This document shows, in pieces, positions 39,617-54,540 of a DNA stretch of 64,000 nt (positions are counted from its first letter, which is position 1; every line of letters starts with the position of its first letter). The position numbers were made by a program, and so were the translations under genes. Under the pieces are notes generated by a model. That model was not told the origin of the DNA and searched no databases. It was given only the letters and a program-made list of their open reading frames with translations. Source of the stretch: Panulirus ornatus (taxonomy: Eukaryota > Arthropoda > Malacostraca > Decapoda > Palinuridae); NCBI RefSeq assembly GCF_036320965.1, contig NC_092271.1, forward strand, positions 1,116,411 through 1,180,410, written 5' to 3'.

Positions 39617-39644
39617 CGCTGTCTCCCGCGTTTGCGAGGTAGCG
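39617..39644 (-). other. LINE-X 3' terminal stem-loop
   Basis: On the minus strand, CGCT...AGCG outer arms enclose CTCGC/GCGGG inner arms (one U-G pair) with an AAAC loop. Arms are kept while loops vary (AAAC, TAAC, TGAC, TTAC) across copies and in SINE-X. By analogy with LINE/SINE pairs in which RT recognises a 3' stem-loop, this is the probable RT recognition site (inference). Confidence 0.7.
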
Positions 39645-39795
39645 CAAGGAAACAGACGAAAGAAATGGCCCAACCCCCCCCCCCCATACACATGTACATA
39701 CACACGTCCACACACGCAAATATACATACCTACACAGCTTTCCATGGTTTACCCCAGACGCTTCACATGCCTTGATTCAATCCACTGACAGCACG

Positions 39796-42792
39796 TCAAC
39801 CCCTGTATACCACATCGCTCCAATTCACTCTATTCCTTGCCCTCCTTTCACCCTCCTGCATGTTCAGGCCCCGATCACACAAAATCCTTTTCACTCCATC
39901 TTTCCACCTCCAATTTGGTCTCCCTCTTCTCCTCGTTCCCTCCACCTCCGACACATATATCCTCTTGGTCAATCTTTCCTCACTCATTCTCTCCATGTGC
40001 CCAAACCACTTCAAAACACCCTCTTCTGCTCTCTCAACCACGCTCTTTTTATTTCCACACATCTCTCTTACCCTTACGTTACTTACTCGATCAAACCACC
40101 TCACACCACACATTGTCCTCAAACATCTCATTTCCAGCACATCCATCCTCCTACGCACAACTCTATCCATAGCCCACGCCTCGCAACCATACAACATTGT
40201 TGGAACTACTATTCCTTCAAACATACCCATTTTTGCTTTCCGGGATAATGTTCTCGACTTCCACACATTTTTCAAGGCTCCCAAAATTTTCGCCCCCTCC
40301 CCCACCCTATGATCCACTTCCGCTTCCATGGTTCCATCCGCTGACAGATCCACTCCCAGATATCTAAAACACTTCACTTCCTCCAGCCTCTCACCATTCA
40401 AACTCACCTCCCAATTGACTTGACCCTCAACCCTACTGTACCTAATAACCTTGCTCTTATTGACATTTACTCTTAACTTTCTTCTTCCACACACTTTACC
40501 AAACTCCGTCACCAGCTTCTGCAGTTTCTCACATGAATCCGCCACCAGCGCTGTATCATCAGCGAACAACAACTGACTCACTTCCCAAGCTCTCTCATCC
40601 CCAACAGACTTCATACTTGCCCCTCTTTCCAAAACTCTTGCATTTACCTCCCTAACAACCCCATCCATAAACAAATTAAACAACCATGGAGACATCACAC
40701 ACCCCTGCCGCAAACCTACATTCACTGAGAACCAATCACTTTCCTCTCTTCCTACACGTACACATGCCTTACATCCTCGATAAAAACTTTTCACTGCTTC
40801 TAACAACTTTCCTCCCACACCATATATTCTTAATACCTTCCACAGAGCATCTCTATCAACTCTATCATATGCCTTCTCCAGATCCATAAATGCTACATAC
40901 AAATCCATTTGCTTTTCTAAGTATTTCTCACATACATTCTTCAAAGCAAACACCTGATCCACACATCCTCTACCACTTCTGAAACCACACTGCTCTTCCC
41001 CAATCTGATGCTCTGTACATGCCTTCACCCTCTCAATCAATACCCTCCCATATAATTTACCAGGAATACTCAACAAACTTATACCTCTGTAATTTGAGCA
41101 CTCACTCTTATCCCCTTTGCCTTTGTACAATGGCACTATGCAAGCATTCCGCCAATCCTCAGGCACCTCACCATGAGTCATACATACATTAAATAACCTT
41201 ACCAACCAGTCAACAATACAGTCACCCCCTTTTTTAATAAATTCCACTGCAATACCATCCAAACCTGCTGCCTTGCCGGCTTTCATCTTCCGCAAAGCTT
41301 TTACTACCTCTTCTCTGTTTACCAAATCATTTTCCCTAACCCTCTCACTTTGCACACCACCTCGACCCAAACACCCTATATCTGCCACTCTGTCATCAGA
41401 CACATTCAACAAACCTTCAAAATACTCATTCCATCTCCTTCTCACATCACCACTACTTGTTATCACCTCCCCATTTACGCCCTTCACTGAAGTTCCCATT
41501 TGCTCCCTTGTCTTACGCACCCTATTTACCTCCTTCCAGAACATCTTTTTATTCTCCCTAAAATTTACTGATAGTCTCTCACCCCAACTCTCATTTGCCC
41601 TTTTTTTCACCTCTTGCACCTTTCTCTTGACCTCCTGTCTCTTTCTTTTATACTTCTCCCACTCAATTGCATTTTTTCCCTGCAAAAATCGTCCAAATGC
41701 CTCTCTCTTCTCTTTCACTAATACTCTTACTTCTTCATCCCACCACTCACTACCCTTTCTAAACAGCCCACCTCCCACTCTTCTCATGCCACAAGCATCT
41801 TTTGCGCAATCCATCACTGATTCCCTAAATACATCCCATTCCTCCCCCACTCCCCTTACTTCCATTGTTCTCACCTTTTTCCATTCTGTACACAGTCTCT
41901 CTTGATACTTCTTCACACAGGTCTCCTTCCCAAGCTCACTTACTCTCACCACCTTCTTCACCCCAACATTCACTCTTCTTTTCTGAAAACCCATACTAAT
42001 CTTCACCTTAGCCTCCACAAGATAATGATCAGACATCCCTCCAGTTGCACCTCTCAGCACATTGACATCCAGAAGTCTCTCTTTCGCACGCCTGTCCATT
42101 AACACGTAATCCAATAACGCTCTCTGGCCATCTCTCCTACTTACATAAGTATACTTATGTATATCTCGCTTTTTAAACCAGGTATTCCCAATCATCAGTC
42201 CTTTTTCAGCACATAAATCTACAAGCTCTTCACCATTTCCATTTACAACACTGAACACCCCATGCATACCAATTATTCCCTCAACTGCCACATTACTCAC
42301 CTTTGCATTCAAATCACCCATCACTATAACCCGGTCTCGTGCATCAAAACCGCTAACACACTCATTTAGCTGTTCCCAAAACACTTGCCTCTCATGATCT
42401 TTCTTCTCATGCCCAGGTGCATATGCACCAATAATCACCCACCTCTCTCCATCAACTTTCAGTTTTACCCATATTAATCGAGAATTTACTTTCTTACATT
42501 CTATGACATACTCCCACAACTCCTGTTTCAGGAGTATTGCTACTCCTTCCCTTGCTCTTGTCCTCTCACTAACCCCTGACTTCACTCCCCAGACATTTCC
42601 AAACCACTCTTCCCCTTTACCCTTGAGCTTCGTTTCACTCAGAGCCAAAACATCCAGGTTCCTTTCCTCAAACATACTACCTATCTCTCCTTTTTTCACA
42701 TCTTGGTTACATCCACACACATTTAGGCACCCCACTCTGAGCCTTCGAGGAGGATGAGCACTCCCCGCGTGACTCCTTCTTCTGTTTCCCAT
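39796..42792 (-). CDS. LINE-X endonuclease-reverse transcriptase, 998 aa, intact
   Basis: This enzyme would nick target DNA and reverse-transcribe the element RNA at the nick. Residues about 20-260 form an APE/EEP-type endonuclease: N24 in LNVCG, E53 in LSETK, the IGAYAPG segment (121-127), D160/N162 in MGDLNAK and S254-D255-H256 in SDHYLV. Residues 270-500 are a highly charged linker. RT motifs: GKAAGLDGI (506-514), NYRGISLL (567-574), QCGFRSGRG (601-609), motif A with D637 in FMDLEKAYD, motif [11 protein letters not shown] (693-702) and motif C FADD (743-746). The C-terminal region carries GHMERM (931-936) and [12 protein letters not shown] (956-967). The ATG is supported by an in-frame TAA three codons upstream. 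All catalytic positions are present. No ORF1 or gag-like frame exists, as in RTE-type elements. The clade assignment is by resemblance only. Confidence 0.93.
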   Translation of the reverse strand: MGNRRRSHAGSAHPPRRLRVGCLNVCGCNQDVKKGEIGSMFEERNLDVLALSETKLKGKGEEWFGNVWGVKSGVSERTRAREGVAILLKQELWEYVIECKKVNSRLIWVKLKVDGERWVIIGAYAPGHEKKDHERQVFWEQLNECVSGFDARDRVIVMGDLNAKVSNVAVEGIIGMHGVFSVVNGNGEELVDLCAEKGLMIGNTWFKKRDIHKYTYVSRRDGQRALLDYVLMDRRAKERLLDVNVLRGATGGMSDHYLVEAKVKISMGFQKRRVNVGVKKVVRVSELGKETCVKKYQERLCTEWKKVRTMEVRGVGEEWDVFRESVMDCAKDACGMRRVGGGLFRKGSEWWDEEVRVLVKEKREAFGRFLQGKNAIEWEKYKRKRQEVKRKVQEVKKRANESWGERLSVNFRENKKMFWKEVNRVRKTREQMGTSVKGVNGEVITSSGDVRRRWNEYFEGLLNVSDDRVADIGCLGRGGVQSERVRENDLVNREEVVKALRKMKAGKAAGLDGIAVEFIKKGGDCIVDWLVRLFNVCMTHGEVPEDWRNACIVPLYKGKGDKSECSNYRGISLLSIPGKLYGRVLIERVKACTEHQIGEEQCGFRSGRGCVDQVFALKNVCEKYLEKQMDLYVAFMDLEKAYDRVDRDALWKVLRIYGVGGKLLEAVKSFYRGCKACVRVGREESDWFSVNVGLRQGCVMSPWLFNLFMDGVVREVNARVLERGASMKSVGDERAWEVSQLLFADDTALVADSCEKLQKLVTEFGKVCGRRKLRVNVNKSKVIRYSRVEGQVNWEVSLNGERLEEVKCFRYLGVDLSADGTMEAEVDHRVGEGAKILGALKNVWKSRTLSRKAKMGMFEGIVVPTMLYGCEAWAMDRVVRRRMDVLEMRCLRTMCGVRWFDRVSNVRVREMCGNKKSVVERAEEGVLKWFGHMERMSEERLTKRIYVSEVEGTRRRGRPNWRWKDGVKRILCDRGLNMQEGERRARNRVNWSDVVYRG

Positions 42793-42818
42793 TTTAGAAA
42801 GTTAATACAAGGAAAGTT

Positions 42819-43093
<275 letters not shown>

Positions 43094-43095
43094 CT

Positions 43096-44365
43096 GTTGA
43101 TAGAGATGCTCTGTGAAAGGTATTAAGAATATATGGTGTGGGAGACAAGTTGTTAGAAGCAGTGAAAAGTTTTTATCGAGGATGTAAGAAATGTGTACGT
43201 GTAGGAAGAGAGGAAAGTGATTGGTTCTCGGTGAATATAGGTTTGCGGCAGGGGTGTGTGATGTCTCCATGGTTGTTTAATTTGTTTATGGATGGGGTTG
43301 TTAGGGAGGTGAATGCAAGAGTTTTGGAAAGAGGGGCAAGTATGAAGTCTGTTGTGGATGAGAGAGCTTGGGAAGGGAGTCAGTTGTTGTTCGCTGATGA
43401 TACAGCGCTGGTGGCTGATTTCATGTGAGAAACTGCAGAAGCTGGTGACTGAGTTTGGTCAAGTGTGTGAAAGAAGAGAAAGTTAAGAGTAAATGTGAAT
43501 AAGAGCAAGGTATTAGGTACAGTAGGGTTGAGGGTCAAGTCAATTGGGAGGTAAGTTTGAATGGAGAAAAACTGGAGGAAAGTAAAGTGTTTTAGATATC
43601 TGGGAGTGGATCTGGCAGCGGATGGAACCATGGAAGCGGAAGTGAATTATAGGGTGGGGGAGGGGGCGAAAATCCTGGGAGCCTTGAAGAATGTGTGGTA
43701 AGTCGAGAACATTATCTCGGAAAGCAAAAATGGGTATGTTTGAAGGAATAGTGGTTCCAACAATGTTGTATGGTTCGAGGCTTGGGTATGGATAGGTTGT
43801 GCGCAGTAGTGGATGGATGTGCTGGAAATGAGATGTTTGACGACAATGTGTGGATGTGAGGTGGTTTGATCGAGTAAGTAACGTAAGGGTAAGAGAGATG
43901 TGTGGAAATAAAAAGAGCGTGGTTGAGAGAGCAGAAGAGGGTGTTTTGAAATGGTTTGGGCACATGGAGAAAATGAGTGAGGAAATATTGACCAAGAGGA
44001 TATATGTGTCGGAGGTGGAGGGAACGAGGAGAAGAGGGAGACCAAATTGGAGGTGGAAAGATGGAGTGAAAAAGATTTTGTGTGATCGGGGCCTGAACAT
44101 GCAAGAGGGTGAAAGGAGGGCAAGGAATAGAGTGAATTGGATCGATGTGGTATACAAGGGTTGACATGCTGTCAGTGGATTGATCGAGGCATGTGAAAGC
44201 GTCTGGGGTAAACCATGGAAAGCTGAGTAGGTATGTGTATTTGCGTGTGTGGACGTATGTATATACATGTGTTATGGGGGTGGGTTGGGCCATTTCTTTC
44301 GTCTGTTTCCTTGCGCTACCTCGCAAACGCGGGAGACAGCGACAAAGCAAAAAAAAAAAAAAAAA
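43096..44365 (+). mobile_element. LINE-X copy A1, 5'-truncated, many indels
   Basis: Starts at VDRDAL next to (GA)n. The RT from [13 protein letters not shown] through motif B and [12 protein letters not shown] is readable but broken by numerous single-base indels (near 43418, 43474, 43512, 43578, 43700, 43778-43815 and 43853). The C-terminal region (43850-44164), short 3' UTR, hairpin and poly(A) follow. It is nearly identical to copy A2 (49847-51090) apart from the indels. Confidence 0.9.
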
Positions 44366-44375
44366 AAAAATAAAA

Positions 44376-44378
<3 letters not shown>

Positions 44379-44411
<33 letters not shown>

Positions 44412-44533
44412 CCAAAGAAGGAACAGAGAAGGGGGCCAGGTGAGGATATTTCCTCAAAGGCCCAGTCTCTTGTTCTTAACGCTACCTCGCTAATGTGGGA
44501 ATGGCGAATAGTATGAAAGAAAGAAAAGAAATT
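44379..44533 (+). mobile_element. SINE-X, 5'-truncated, behind LINE A1
   Basis: A poly-T run, then CCAAAGAAGGAACAGAG, the internal stem, a diverged terminal hairpin (CCTCGCTAATGTGGG), ATGGCGAATAGTATG and an AAAGAAAGAAAAG tail. The LINE poly(A) and the SINE poly-T are nearly adjacent. Confidence 0.88.
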
Positions 44534-44559
44534 TATATTATATATATATATATATATAT

Positions 44560-44591
<32 letters not shown>

Positions 44592-44641
44592 TATTATATA
44601 TATATATATGTATACATATATATATTATTATATATATATAT
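44534..44641. repeat. imperfect (TA)n microsatellite
   Basis: TA with TTAT, TATTATA and GTATACA interruptions between the SINE-X tail and LINE B1. Confidence 0.93.
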
Positions 44642-47638
44642 GGTTGGAAATGTCTGGGGGGGTGAAGTCAGGGGTTAGTGAGAGGACAAGAGCAAGGGAA
44701 GGAGTAGCAATACTCCTGAAAAGGAGTTGTGGGAGTATGTGATAGAATGTAAGAAAGTAAATTCTCGATTAATATGGGTAAATTGAAAGTTGATGGAGAG
44801 AGGTGGGTGATTATTGGTGCATATGCCCCTGGGCATGAGAAGAAAGATCATGAGAGGCAAGTGTTTTGGGAGCAGCTAAATGAGTGTGTTAGCGGTTTTG
44901 ATGCACGAGACCGGGTTATAGTGATGGGTGATTTGAATGCAAAGGTGAGTAATGTGGCAGTTGAGGGAATAATTGGTATGCATGGGGTGTTCAGTGTTGT
45001 AAATGGAAATGGTGAAGAGCTTGTAGATTTATGTGCTGAAAAAGGACTGTGATTGGGAATACCTGGTTTAAAAAGCTGAGATATACATAAGTATACTTAT
45101 GTAAGTAGGAGAGATGGCCAGAGAGCGTTATTGGATTACGTGTTAATTGACAGGCGTGCGAAAGAGAGACTTTTGGATGTTAATGTGCTGAGAGGTGCAA
45201 CTGGAGGGATGTCTGATCATTATCTTGTGGAGGCTAAGGTGAAGATTAGTATGGGTTTTCAGAAAAGAGGAGTGAATGTTGGGGTGAAGAAGGTGGTGAG
45301 AGTAAGTGAGCTTGGGAAGGAGACCTGTGTGGGAAGTACCAGGAGAGACTGTGTACAGAATGGAAAAAGGTGAGAACAATGGAAGTAAGGGGAGTGGGGG
45401 AGGAATGGGATGTATTTAGGGAATCAGTGATGGATTGCGCAAAAGATGCTTGTGGCATGAGAAGAGTGGGAGGTGGGCTGTTTAGAAAGGGTAGTGAGTG
45501 GTGGGATGAAGAAGTAAGAGTATTAGTGAAAGAGAAGAGAGAGGCATTTGGACGATTTTTGCAGGGAAAAAATGCAATTGAGTGGGAGAAGTATAAAAGA
45601 AAGAGACAGGAGGTCAAGAGAAAGGTGCAAGAGGTGAAAAAAAGGGCAAATGAGAGTTGGGGTGAGAGACTATCAGTAAATTTTAGGGAGAATAAAAAGA
45701 TGTTCTGGAAGGAGGTAAATAGGGTGCGTAAGACAAGGGAGCAAATGGGAACTTCAGTGAAGGGCGTAAATGGGGAGGTGATAACAAGTAGTGGTGATGT
45801 GAGAAGGAGATGGAATGAGTATTTTGAAGGTTTGTTGAATGTGTCTGATGACAGAGTGGCAGATATAGGGTGTTTTGGTCGAGGTGGTGTGCAAAGTGAG
45901 AGGGTTAGGGAAAATGATTTGGTAAACAGAGAAGAGGTAGTAAAAGCTTTGCGGAAGATGAAAGCCGGCAAGGCAGCAGGTTTGGATGGTATTGCAGTGG
46001 AATTTATTAAAAAAGGGGGTGACTGTATTGTTGACTGGTTGGTAAGGTTATTTAATGTATGTATGACTCATGGTGAGGTGCCTGAGGATTGGCGGAATGC
46101 GTGCATAGTGCCATTGTACAAAGGCAAAGGGGATAAGAGTGAGTGCTCAAATTACAGAGGTATAAGTTTGTTGAGTATTCCTGGTAAATTATATGGGAGG
46201 GTATTGATTGAGAGGGTGAAGGCATGTACAGAGCATCAGATTGGGGAAGAGCAGTGCGGTTTCAGAAGTGGTAGAGGATGTGTGGATCAGGTGTTTGCTT
46301 TGAAGAATGTATGTGAGAAATACTTAGAAAAGCAAATGGATTTGTATGTAGCATTTATGGATCTGGAGAAGGCATATGATAGAGTTGATAGAGATGCTCT
46401 GTGGAAGGTATTAAGAATATATGGTGTGGGAGGCAAGTTGTTAGAAGCAGTGAAAAGTTTTTATCGAGGATGTAAGGCATGTGTACGTGTAGGAAGAGAG
46501 GAAAGTGATTGGTTCTCAGTGAATGTAGGTTTGCGGCAGGGGTGTGTGATGTCTCCATGGTTGTTTAATTTGTTTATGGATGGGGTTGTTAGGGAGGTAA
46601 ATGCAAGAGTCCTGGAAAGAGGGGCAAGTATGAAGTCTGTTGGGGATGAGAGAGCTTGGGAAGTGAGTCAGTTGTTGTTCGCTGATGATACAGCGCTGGT
46701 GGCTGATTCATGTGAGAAACTGCAGAAGCTGGTGACTGAGTTTGGTAAAGTGTGTGGAAGAAGAAAGTTAAGAGTAAATGTGAATAAGAGCAAGGTTATT
46801 AGGTACAGTAGGGTTGAGGGTCAAGTCAATTGGGAGGTGAGTTTGAATGGAGAAAAACTGGAGGAAGTGAAGTGTTTTAGATATCTGGGAGTGGATCTGT
46901 CAGCGGATGGAACCATGGAAGCGGAAGTGGATCATAGGGTGGGGGAGGGGGCGAAAATTTTGGGAGCCTTGAAAAATGTGTGGAAGTCGAGAACATTATC
47001 TCGGAAAGCAAAAATGGGTATGTTTGAAGGAATAGTGGTTCCAACAATGTTGTATGGTTGCGAGGCGTGGGCTATGGATAGAGTTGTGCGCAGGAGGATG
47101 GATGTGCTGGAAATGAGATGTTTGAGGACAATGTGTGGTGTGAGGTGGTTTGATCGAGTAAGTAACGTAAGGGTAAGAGAGATGTGTGGAAATAAAAAGA
47201 GCGTGGTTGAGAGAGCAGAAGAGGGTGTTTTGAAATGGTTTGGGCACATGGAGAGAATGAGTGAGGAAAGATTGACCAAGAGGATATATGTGTCGGAGGT
47301 GGAGGGAACGAGGAGAAGAGGGAGACCAAATTGGAGGTGGAAAGATGGAGTGAAAAAGATTTTGTGTGATCGGGGCCTGAACATGCAGGAGGGTGAAAGG
47401 AGGGCAAGGAATAGAGTGAATTGGAGCGATGTGGTATACAGGGGTTGACGTGCTGTCAGTGGATTGAATCAAGGCATGTGAAGCGTCTGGGGTAAACCAT
47501 GGAAAGCTGTGTAGGTATGTATATTTGCGTGTGTGGACGTGTGTATGTACATGTGTATGGGGGGGGGTTGGGCCATTTCTTTCGTCTGTTTCCTTGCGCT
47601 ACCTCGCAAACGCGGGAGACAGCGACAAAGTATAAAAA

Positions 47639-47655
<17 letters not shown>
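44642..47655 (+). mobile_element. LINE-X copy B1, 5'-truncated, a few frameshifts in the endonuclease half
   Basis: Begins at about residue 63 (WFGNVWG) at a TA array. Frameshifts lie near 44656, 44723, 44782, 45049, 45077 and 45332, all in the endonuclease-coding half. From 45370 the frame is open to the end. The short 3' UTR, hairpin and a poly(A) of about 23 precede TA. Confidence 0.93.
45370..47448 (+). CDS. LINE-X linker-reverse transcriptase segment, 692 codons open
   Basis: Open from the linker (residue about 308) to the young stop after VVYRG. All RT motifs are present: [67 protein letters not shown]. The C-terminal [12 protein letters not shown] is also present. The endonuclease half lies upstream in other frames because of single-base indels, so a complete protein cannot be made from this copy as assembled. 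The open frame starts at GTG or the next ATG (45379) by convention only. Confidence 0.7.
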   Translation: MRTMEVRGVGEEWDVFRESVMDCAKDACGMRRVGGGLFRKGSEWWDEEVRVLVKEKREAFGRFLQGKNAIEWEKYKRKRQEVKRKVQEVKKRANESWGERLSVNFRENKKMFWKEVNRVRKTREQMGTSVKGVNGEVITSSGDVRRRWNEYFEGLLNVSDDRVADIGCFGRGGVQSERVRENDLVNREEVVKALRKMKAGKAAGLDGIAVEFIKKGGDCIVDWLVRLFNVCMTHGEVPEDWRNACIVPLYKGKGDKSECSNYRGISLLSIPGKLYGRVLIERVKACTEHQIGEEQCGFRSGRGCVDQVFALKNVCEKYLEKQMDLYVAFMDLEKAYDRVDRDALWKVLRIYGVGGKLLEAVKSFYRGCKACVRVGREESDWFSVNVGLRQGCVMSPWLFNLFMDGVVREVNARVLERGASMKSVGDERAWEVSQLLFADDTALVADSCEKLQKLVTEFGKVCGRRKLRVNVNKSKVIRYSRVEGQVNWEVSLNGEKLEEVKCFRYLGVDLSADGTMEAEVDHRVGEGAKILGALKNVWKSRTLSRKAKMGMFEGIVVPTMLYGCEAWAMDRVVRRRMDVLEMRCLRTMCGVRWFDRVSNVRVREMCGNKKSVVERAEEGVLKWFGHMERMSEERLTKRIYVSEVEGTRRRGRPNWRWKDGVKKILCDRGLNMQEGERRARNRVNWSDVVYRG

Positions 47656-47690
<35 letters not shown>

Positions 47691-47700
47691 ATATATAATT

Positions 47701-47737
<37 letters not shown>

Positions 47738-47803
47738 ATTAATATATATATTTATGTTATGTATATATATATATTATATATATTATATATATATTATATA
47801 TAT
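47656..47803. repeat. imperfect (TA)n microsatellite
   Basis: TA with TTAT, AATT and ATGT interruptions between the poly(A) of LINE B1 and the 5' end of LINE C1. Confidence 0.93.
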
Positions 47804-50800
47804 ATTATCCCTGGGGTTAGGTACAAAGATACTTCCCACGCATTCCTCACGTGTGTGAAGGCGACTAGACGGGACGGGAGCGCGGGGCAGAAATCCCCCT
47901 CTTGTATTTAACTTTCTAAAATGGGAAAGAATGAAGGATCACGTGGGGAGTGCTCATCCTCCTCGAAGGCTCAGATTGGGGTGTCTAAATGTGTGTGGAT
48001 GTAAACAAGATGTGAAAAAAGGAGATATATGTATTATGTTTTAGGAAAGGAAACCTGGATGTTTTGGCTCTGAGTGAAACGAAGCTCAAGAGTAAAGGGG
48101 AAGAGTGGTTTGGGAATGTCTTGGGAGTAAAGTCAGGGGTTAGTGAGAGGACAAGAGCAAGGGAAGGAGTAGCACTACTCCTGAAACAGGAGTTGTGGGA
48201 GTATGTGATAGAATGTAAGAAAGTAAATTCTCGATTAATATGGGTAAAACTGAAAGTTGATGAGAGAGATGGGTGATTATTGGTGCATATGCACCTGGGC
48301 ATGAGAAGAAAGATCATGAGAGGCAAGTGTTTTGGGAGCAGCTGAATGAGTGTGTTAGTGGTTTTGATGCACAAGACCGGGTTATAGTGATGGGTGATTT
48401 GAATGCAAAGGTGAGTAATGTGGCAGTTGAGGGAATAATTGGTATACATGGGTGTTCAGTGTTGTAAATGGAAATGGTGAAGAGCTTGTAGATTTATGTG
48501 CTGAAAAAGGACTGGTGATTGGGAATACCTGGTTTAAAAAGCGAGATATACATAAGTATACGTATGTAAGTAGGAGAGATGGCCAGAGAGCGTTATTGGA
48601 TTACGTGTTAATTGACAGGCGCGCGAAAGAGAGACTTTTGGATGTTAATGTGCTGAGAGGTGCAACTGGAGGGATGTCTGATCATTATCTTGTGGAGGCT
48701 AAGGTGAAGATTTGTATGGGTTTTCAGAAAAGAAGAGTGAATGTTGGGGTGAAGAGGTGGTGAGAGTAAGTGAGCTTGGGAAGGAGACTTGTGTGAGGAA
48801 GTACCAGGAGAGACTGAGTACAGAATGGAAAAAGGTGAGAACAAAGGAGGTAAGGGGAGTGGGGGAGGAATGGGATGTATTTAGGGAATCAGTGATGGAT
48901 TGCGCAAAAGATGCTTGTGGCATGAGAAGCGTGGGAGGTGGGTTGATTAGAAAGGGTAGTGAGTGGTGGGATGAAGAAGTAAGATTATTAGTGAAAGAGA
49001 AGAGAGAGGCATTTGGACGATTTTTGCAGGGAAAAAATGCAATTGAGTGGGAGATGTATAAAAGAAAGAGACAGGAGGTCAAGAGAAAGGTGCAAGAGGT
49101 GAAAAAAGAGGGCAAATGAGAGTTGGGGTGAGAGAGTATCATTAAATTTTAGGGAGAATAAAAAGATGTTCTGGAAGGAGGTAAATAAAGTGCGTAAGAC
49201 AAGGGAGCAAATGGGAACTTCAGTGAAGGGGCTAATGGGGAGGTGAAACAAGTAGTGGTGATGTGAGAAGGAGATGGATGAGTATTTGAAGGTTTGTTGA
49301 ATGTGTTCGATGATAGAGTGGCAGATATAGGGTGTTTTGGTCGAGGTGGTGTGCAAAGTGAGAGGGTTAGGAAAATGATTTGGTAAAAGAGAAGAGGTAG
49401 TAAAACTTTGCGGAAGATGAAAGCCGGCAAGGCAGCATGTTTGGATGGTATTGCAGTGGAATTTATTAAAAAAGGGGGTGACTGTATTGTTGATGGTTGG
49501 TAAGGTTATTTAATGTATGTATGATTCATGGTGAGGTGCCTGAGGATTGGCGGAATGCGTGCATAGTGCCATTGTACATAAGGCAAAGGGGATAAGAGTG
49601 AGCGCTCAAATTACAGAGGTATAAGTTTGTTGAGTATTCCTGGTAAATTATATGAGAGGGTATTGATTGAGAGGGTGAAGGCATGTACAGAGCATCAGAT
49701 TGGGAGAGCAGTGTGGTTTCAGAAGTGGTAGAGGATGTGTGGATAGGTGTTTGCTTTGAAGAATGTATGTTGAAAATACTTAGAAAAGCAAATGGATTTG
49801 TATATGACATTTATGGATCGGAGAAGGCATATGATAGAGTTTGATAGAGATGCTCTGTGAAAGGTATTAAGAATATATGGTGTGGGAGACAAGTTGTTAG
49901 AAGCAGTGAAAAGTTTTTATCGAGGATGTAAGAAATGTGTACGTGTAGGAAGAGAGGAAAGTGATTGGTTCTCGGTGAATATAGGTTTGCGGCAGGGGTG
50001 TGTGATGTCTCCATGGTTGTTTAATTTGTTTATGGATGGGGTTGTTAGGGAGGTGAATGCAAGAGTTTTGGAAAGAGGGGCAAGTATGAAGTCTGTTGTG
50101 GATGAGAGAGCTTGGGAAGGGAGTCAGTTGTTGTTCGCTGATGATACAGCGCTGGTGGCTGATTCATGTGAGAAACTGCAGAAGCTGGTGACTGAGTTTG
50201 GTCAAGTGTGTGAAAGAAGAAAGTTAAGAGTAAATGTGAATAAGAGCAAGGCTATTAGGTACAGTAGGGTTGAGGGTCAAGTCAATTGGGAGGTAAGTTT
50301 GAATGGAGAAAAACTGGAGAAAGTAAAGTGTTTTAGATATCTGGGAGTGGATCTGGCAGCGGATGGAACCATGGAAGCGGAAGTGAATTATAGGGTGGGG
50401 GAGGGGGCGAAAATCCTGGGAGCCTTGAAGAATGTGTGGAAGTCGAGAACATTATCTCGGAAAGCAAAAATGGGTATGTTTGAAGGAATAGTGGTTCCAA
50501 CAATGTTGTATGGTTCCGAGGCTTGGGCTATGGATAGAGTTGTGCGCAGTAGGATGGATGTGCTGGAAATGAGATGTTTGACGACAATGTGTGATGTGAG
50601 GTGGTTTGATCGAGTAAGTAACGTAAGGGTAAGAGAGATGTGTGGAAATAAAAAGAGCGTGGTTGAGAGAGCAGAAGAGGGTGTTTTGAAATGGTTTGGG
50701 CACATGGAGAAAATGAGTGAGGAAATATTGACCAAGAGGATATATGTGTCGGAGGTGGAGGGAACGAGGAGAAGAGGGAGACCAAATTGGAGGTGGAAAG

Positions 50801-51112
50801 ATGGAGTGAAAAAGATTTTGTGTGATCGGGGCCTGAACATGCAAGAGGGTGAAAGGAGGGCAAGGAATAGAGTGAATTGGATCGATGTGGTATACAAGGG
50901 TTGACATGCTGTCAGTGGATTGAATCAGGGCATGTGAAGCGTCTGGGGTAAACCATGGAAAGCTGAGTAGGTATGTGTATTTGCGTGTGTGGACGTATGT
51001 ATATACATGTGTATGGGGGTGGGTTGGGCCATTTCTTTCGTCTGTTTCCTTGCGCTACCTCGCAAACGCGGGAGACAGCGACAAAGCAAAAAAAGAAAAA
51101 AAAAAAAAAAAA
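47804..51112 (+). mobile_element. LINE-X copy C1/A2, full-length mosaic with 5' UTR, many lesions
   Basis: The 5' terminus is present (TTATCCCTGGGGTTAGG). The start region is altered (ATGGGAAAGAATGAAGG), and a stop and frameshifts near 48040-48060 break the N-terminus. Open pieces at 48064-48276, 48273-48467, 48452-48763 and 48712-49119 show the EN motifs LSETKL, IGAYAPG, MGDLNAK and SDHYLV in shifting frames. Deletions of single bases cluster at 49100-49850. From about 49847 the sequence is the LINE A type, with a TGG-to-TGA stop at 49858, then a long open 3' part, short 3' UTR, hairpin and poly(A). The boundary is the junction of the two duplication units. Confidence 0.9.
49882..50904 (+). 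pseudogene. LINE-X C-terminal half of RT, 340 codons open
   Basis: Runs from [15 protein letters not shown] through motif B ([18 protein letters not shown]) and [10 protein letters not shown] to VVYKG and the stop. Motif A and the rest of the fingers domain are cut off by the TGA just upstream, so no polymerase can result. The changes RCLTTMCDVRW and EEILTKRIYV mark the LINE A type. Confidence 0.8.
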
Positions 51113-51115
51113 AAA

Positions 51116-54539
<3,424 letters not shown>

Positions 54540-54540
<1 letters not shown>

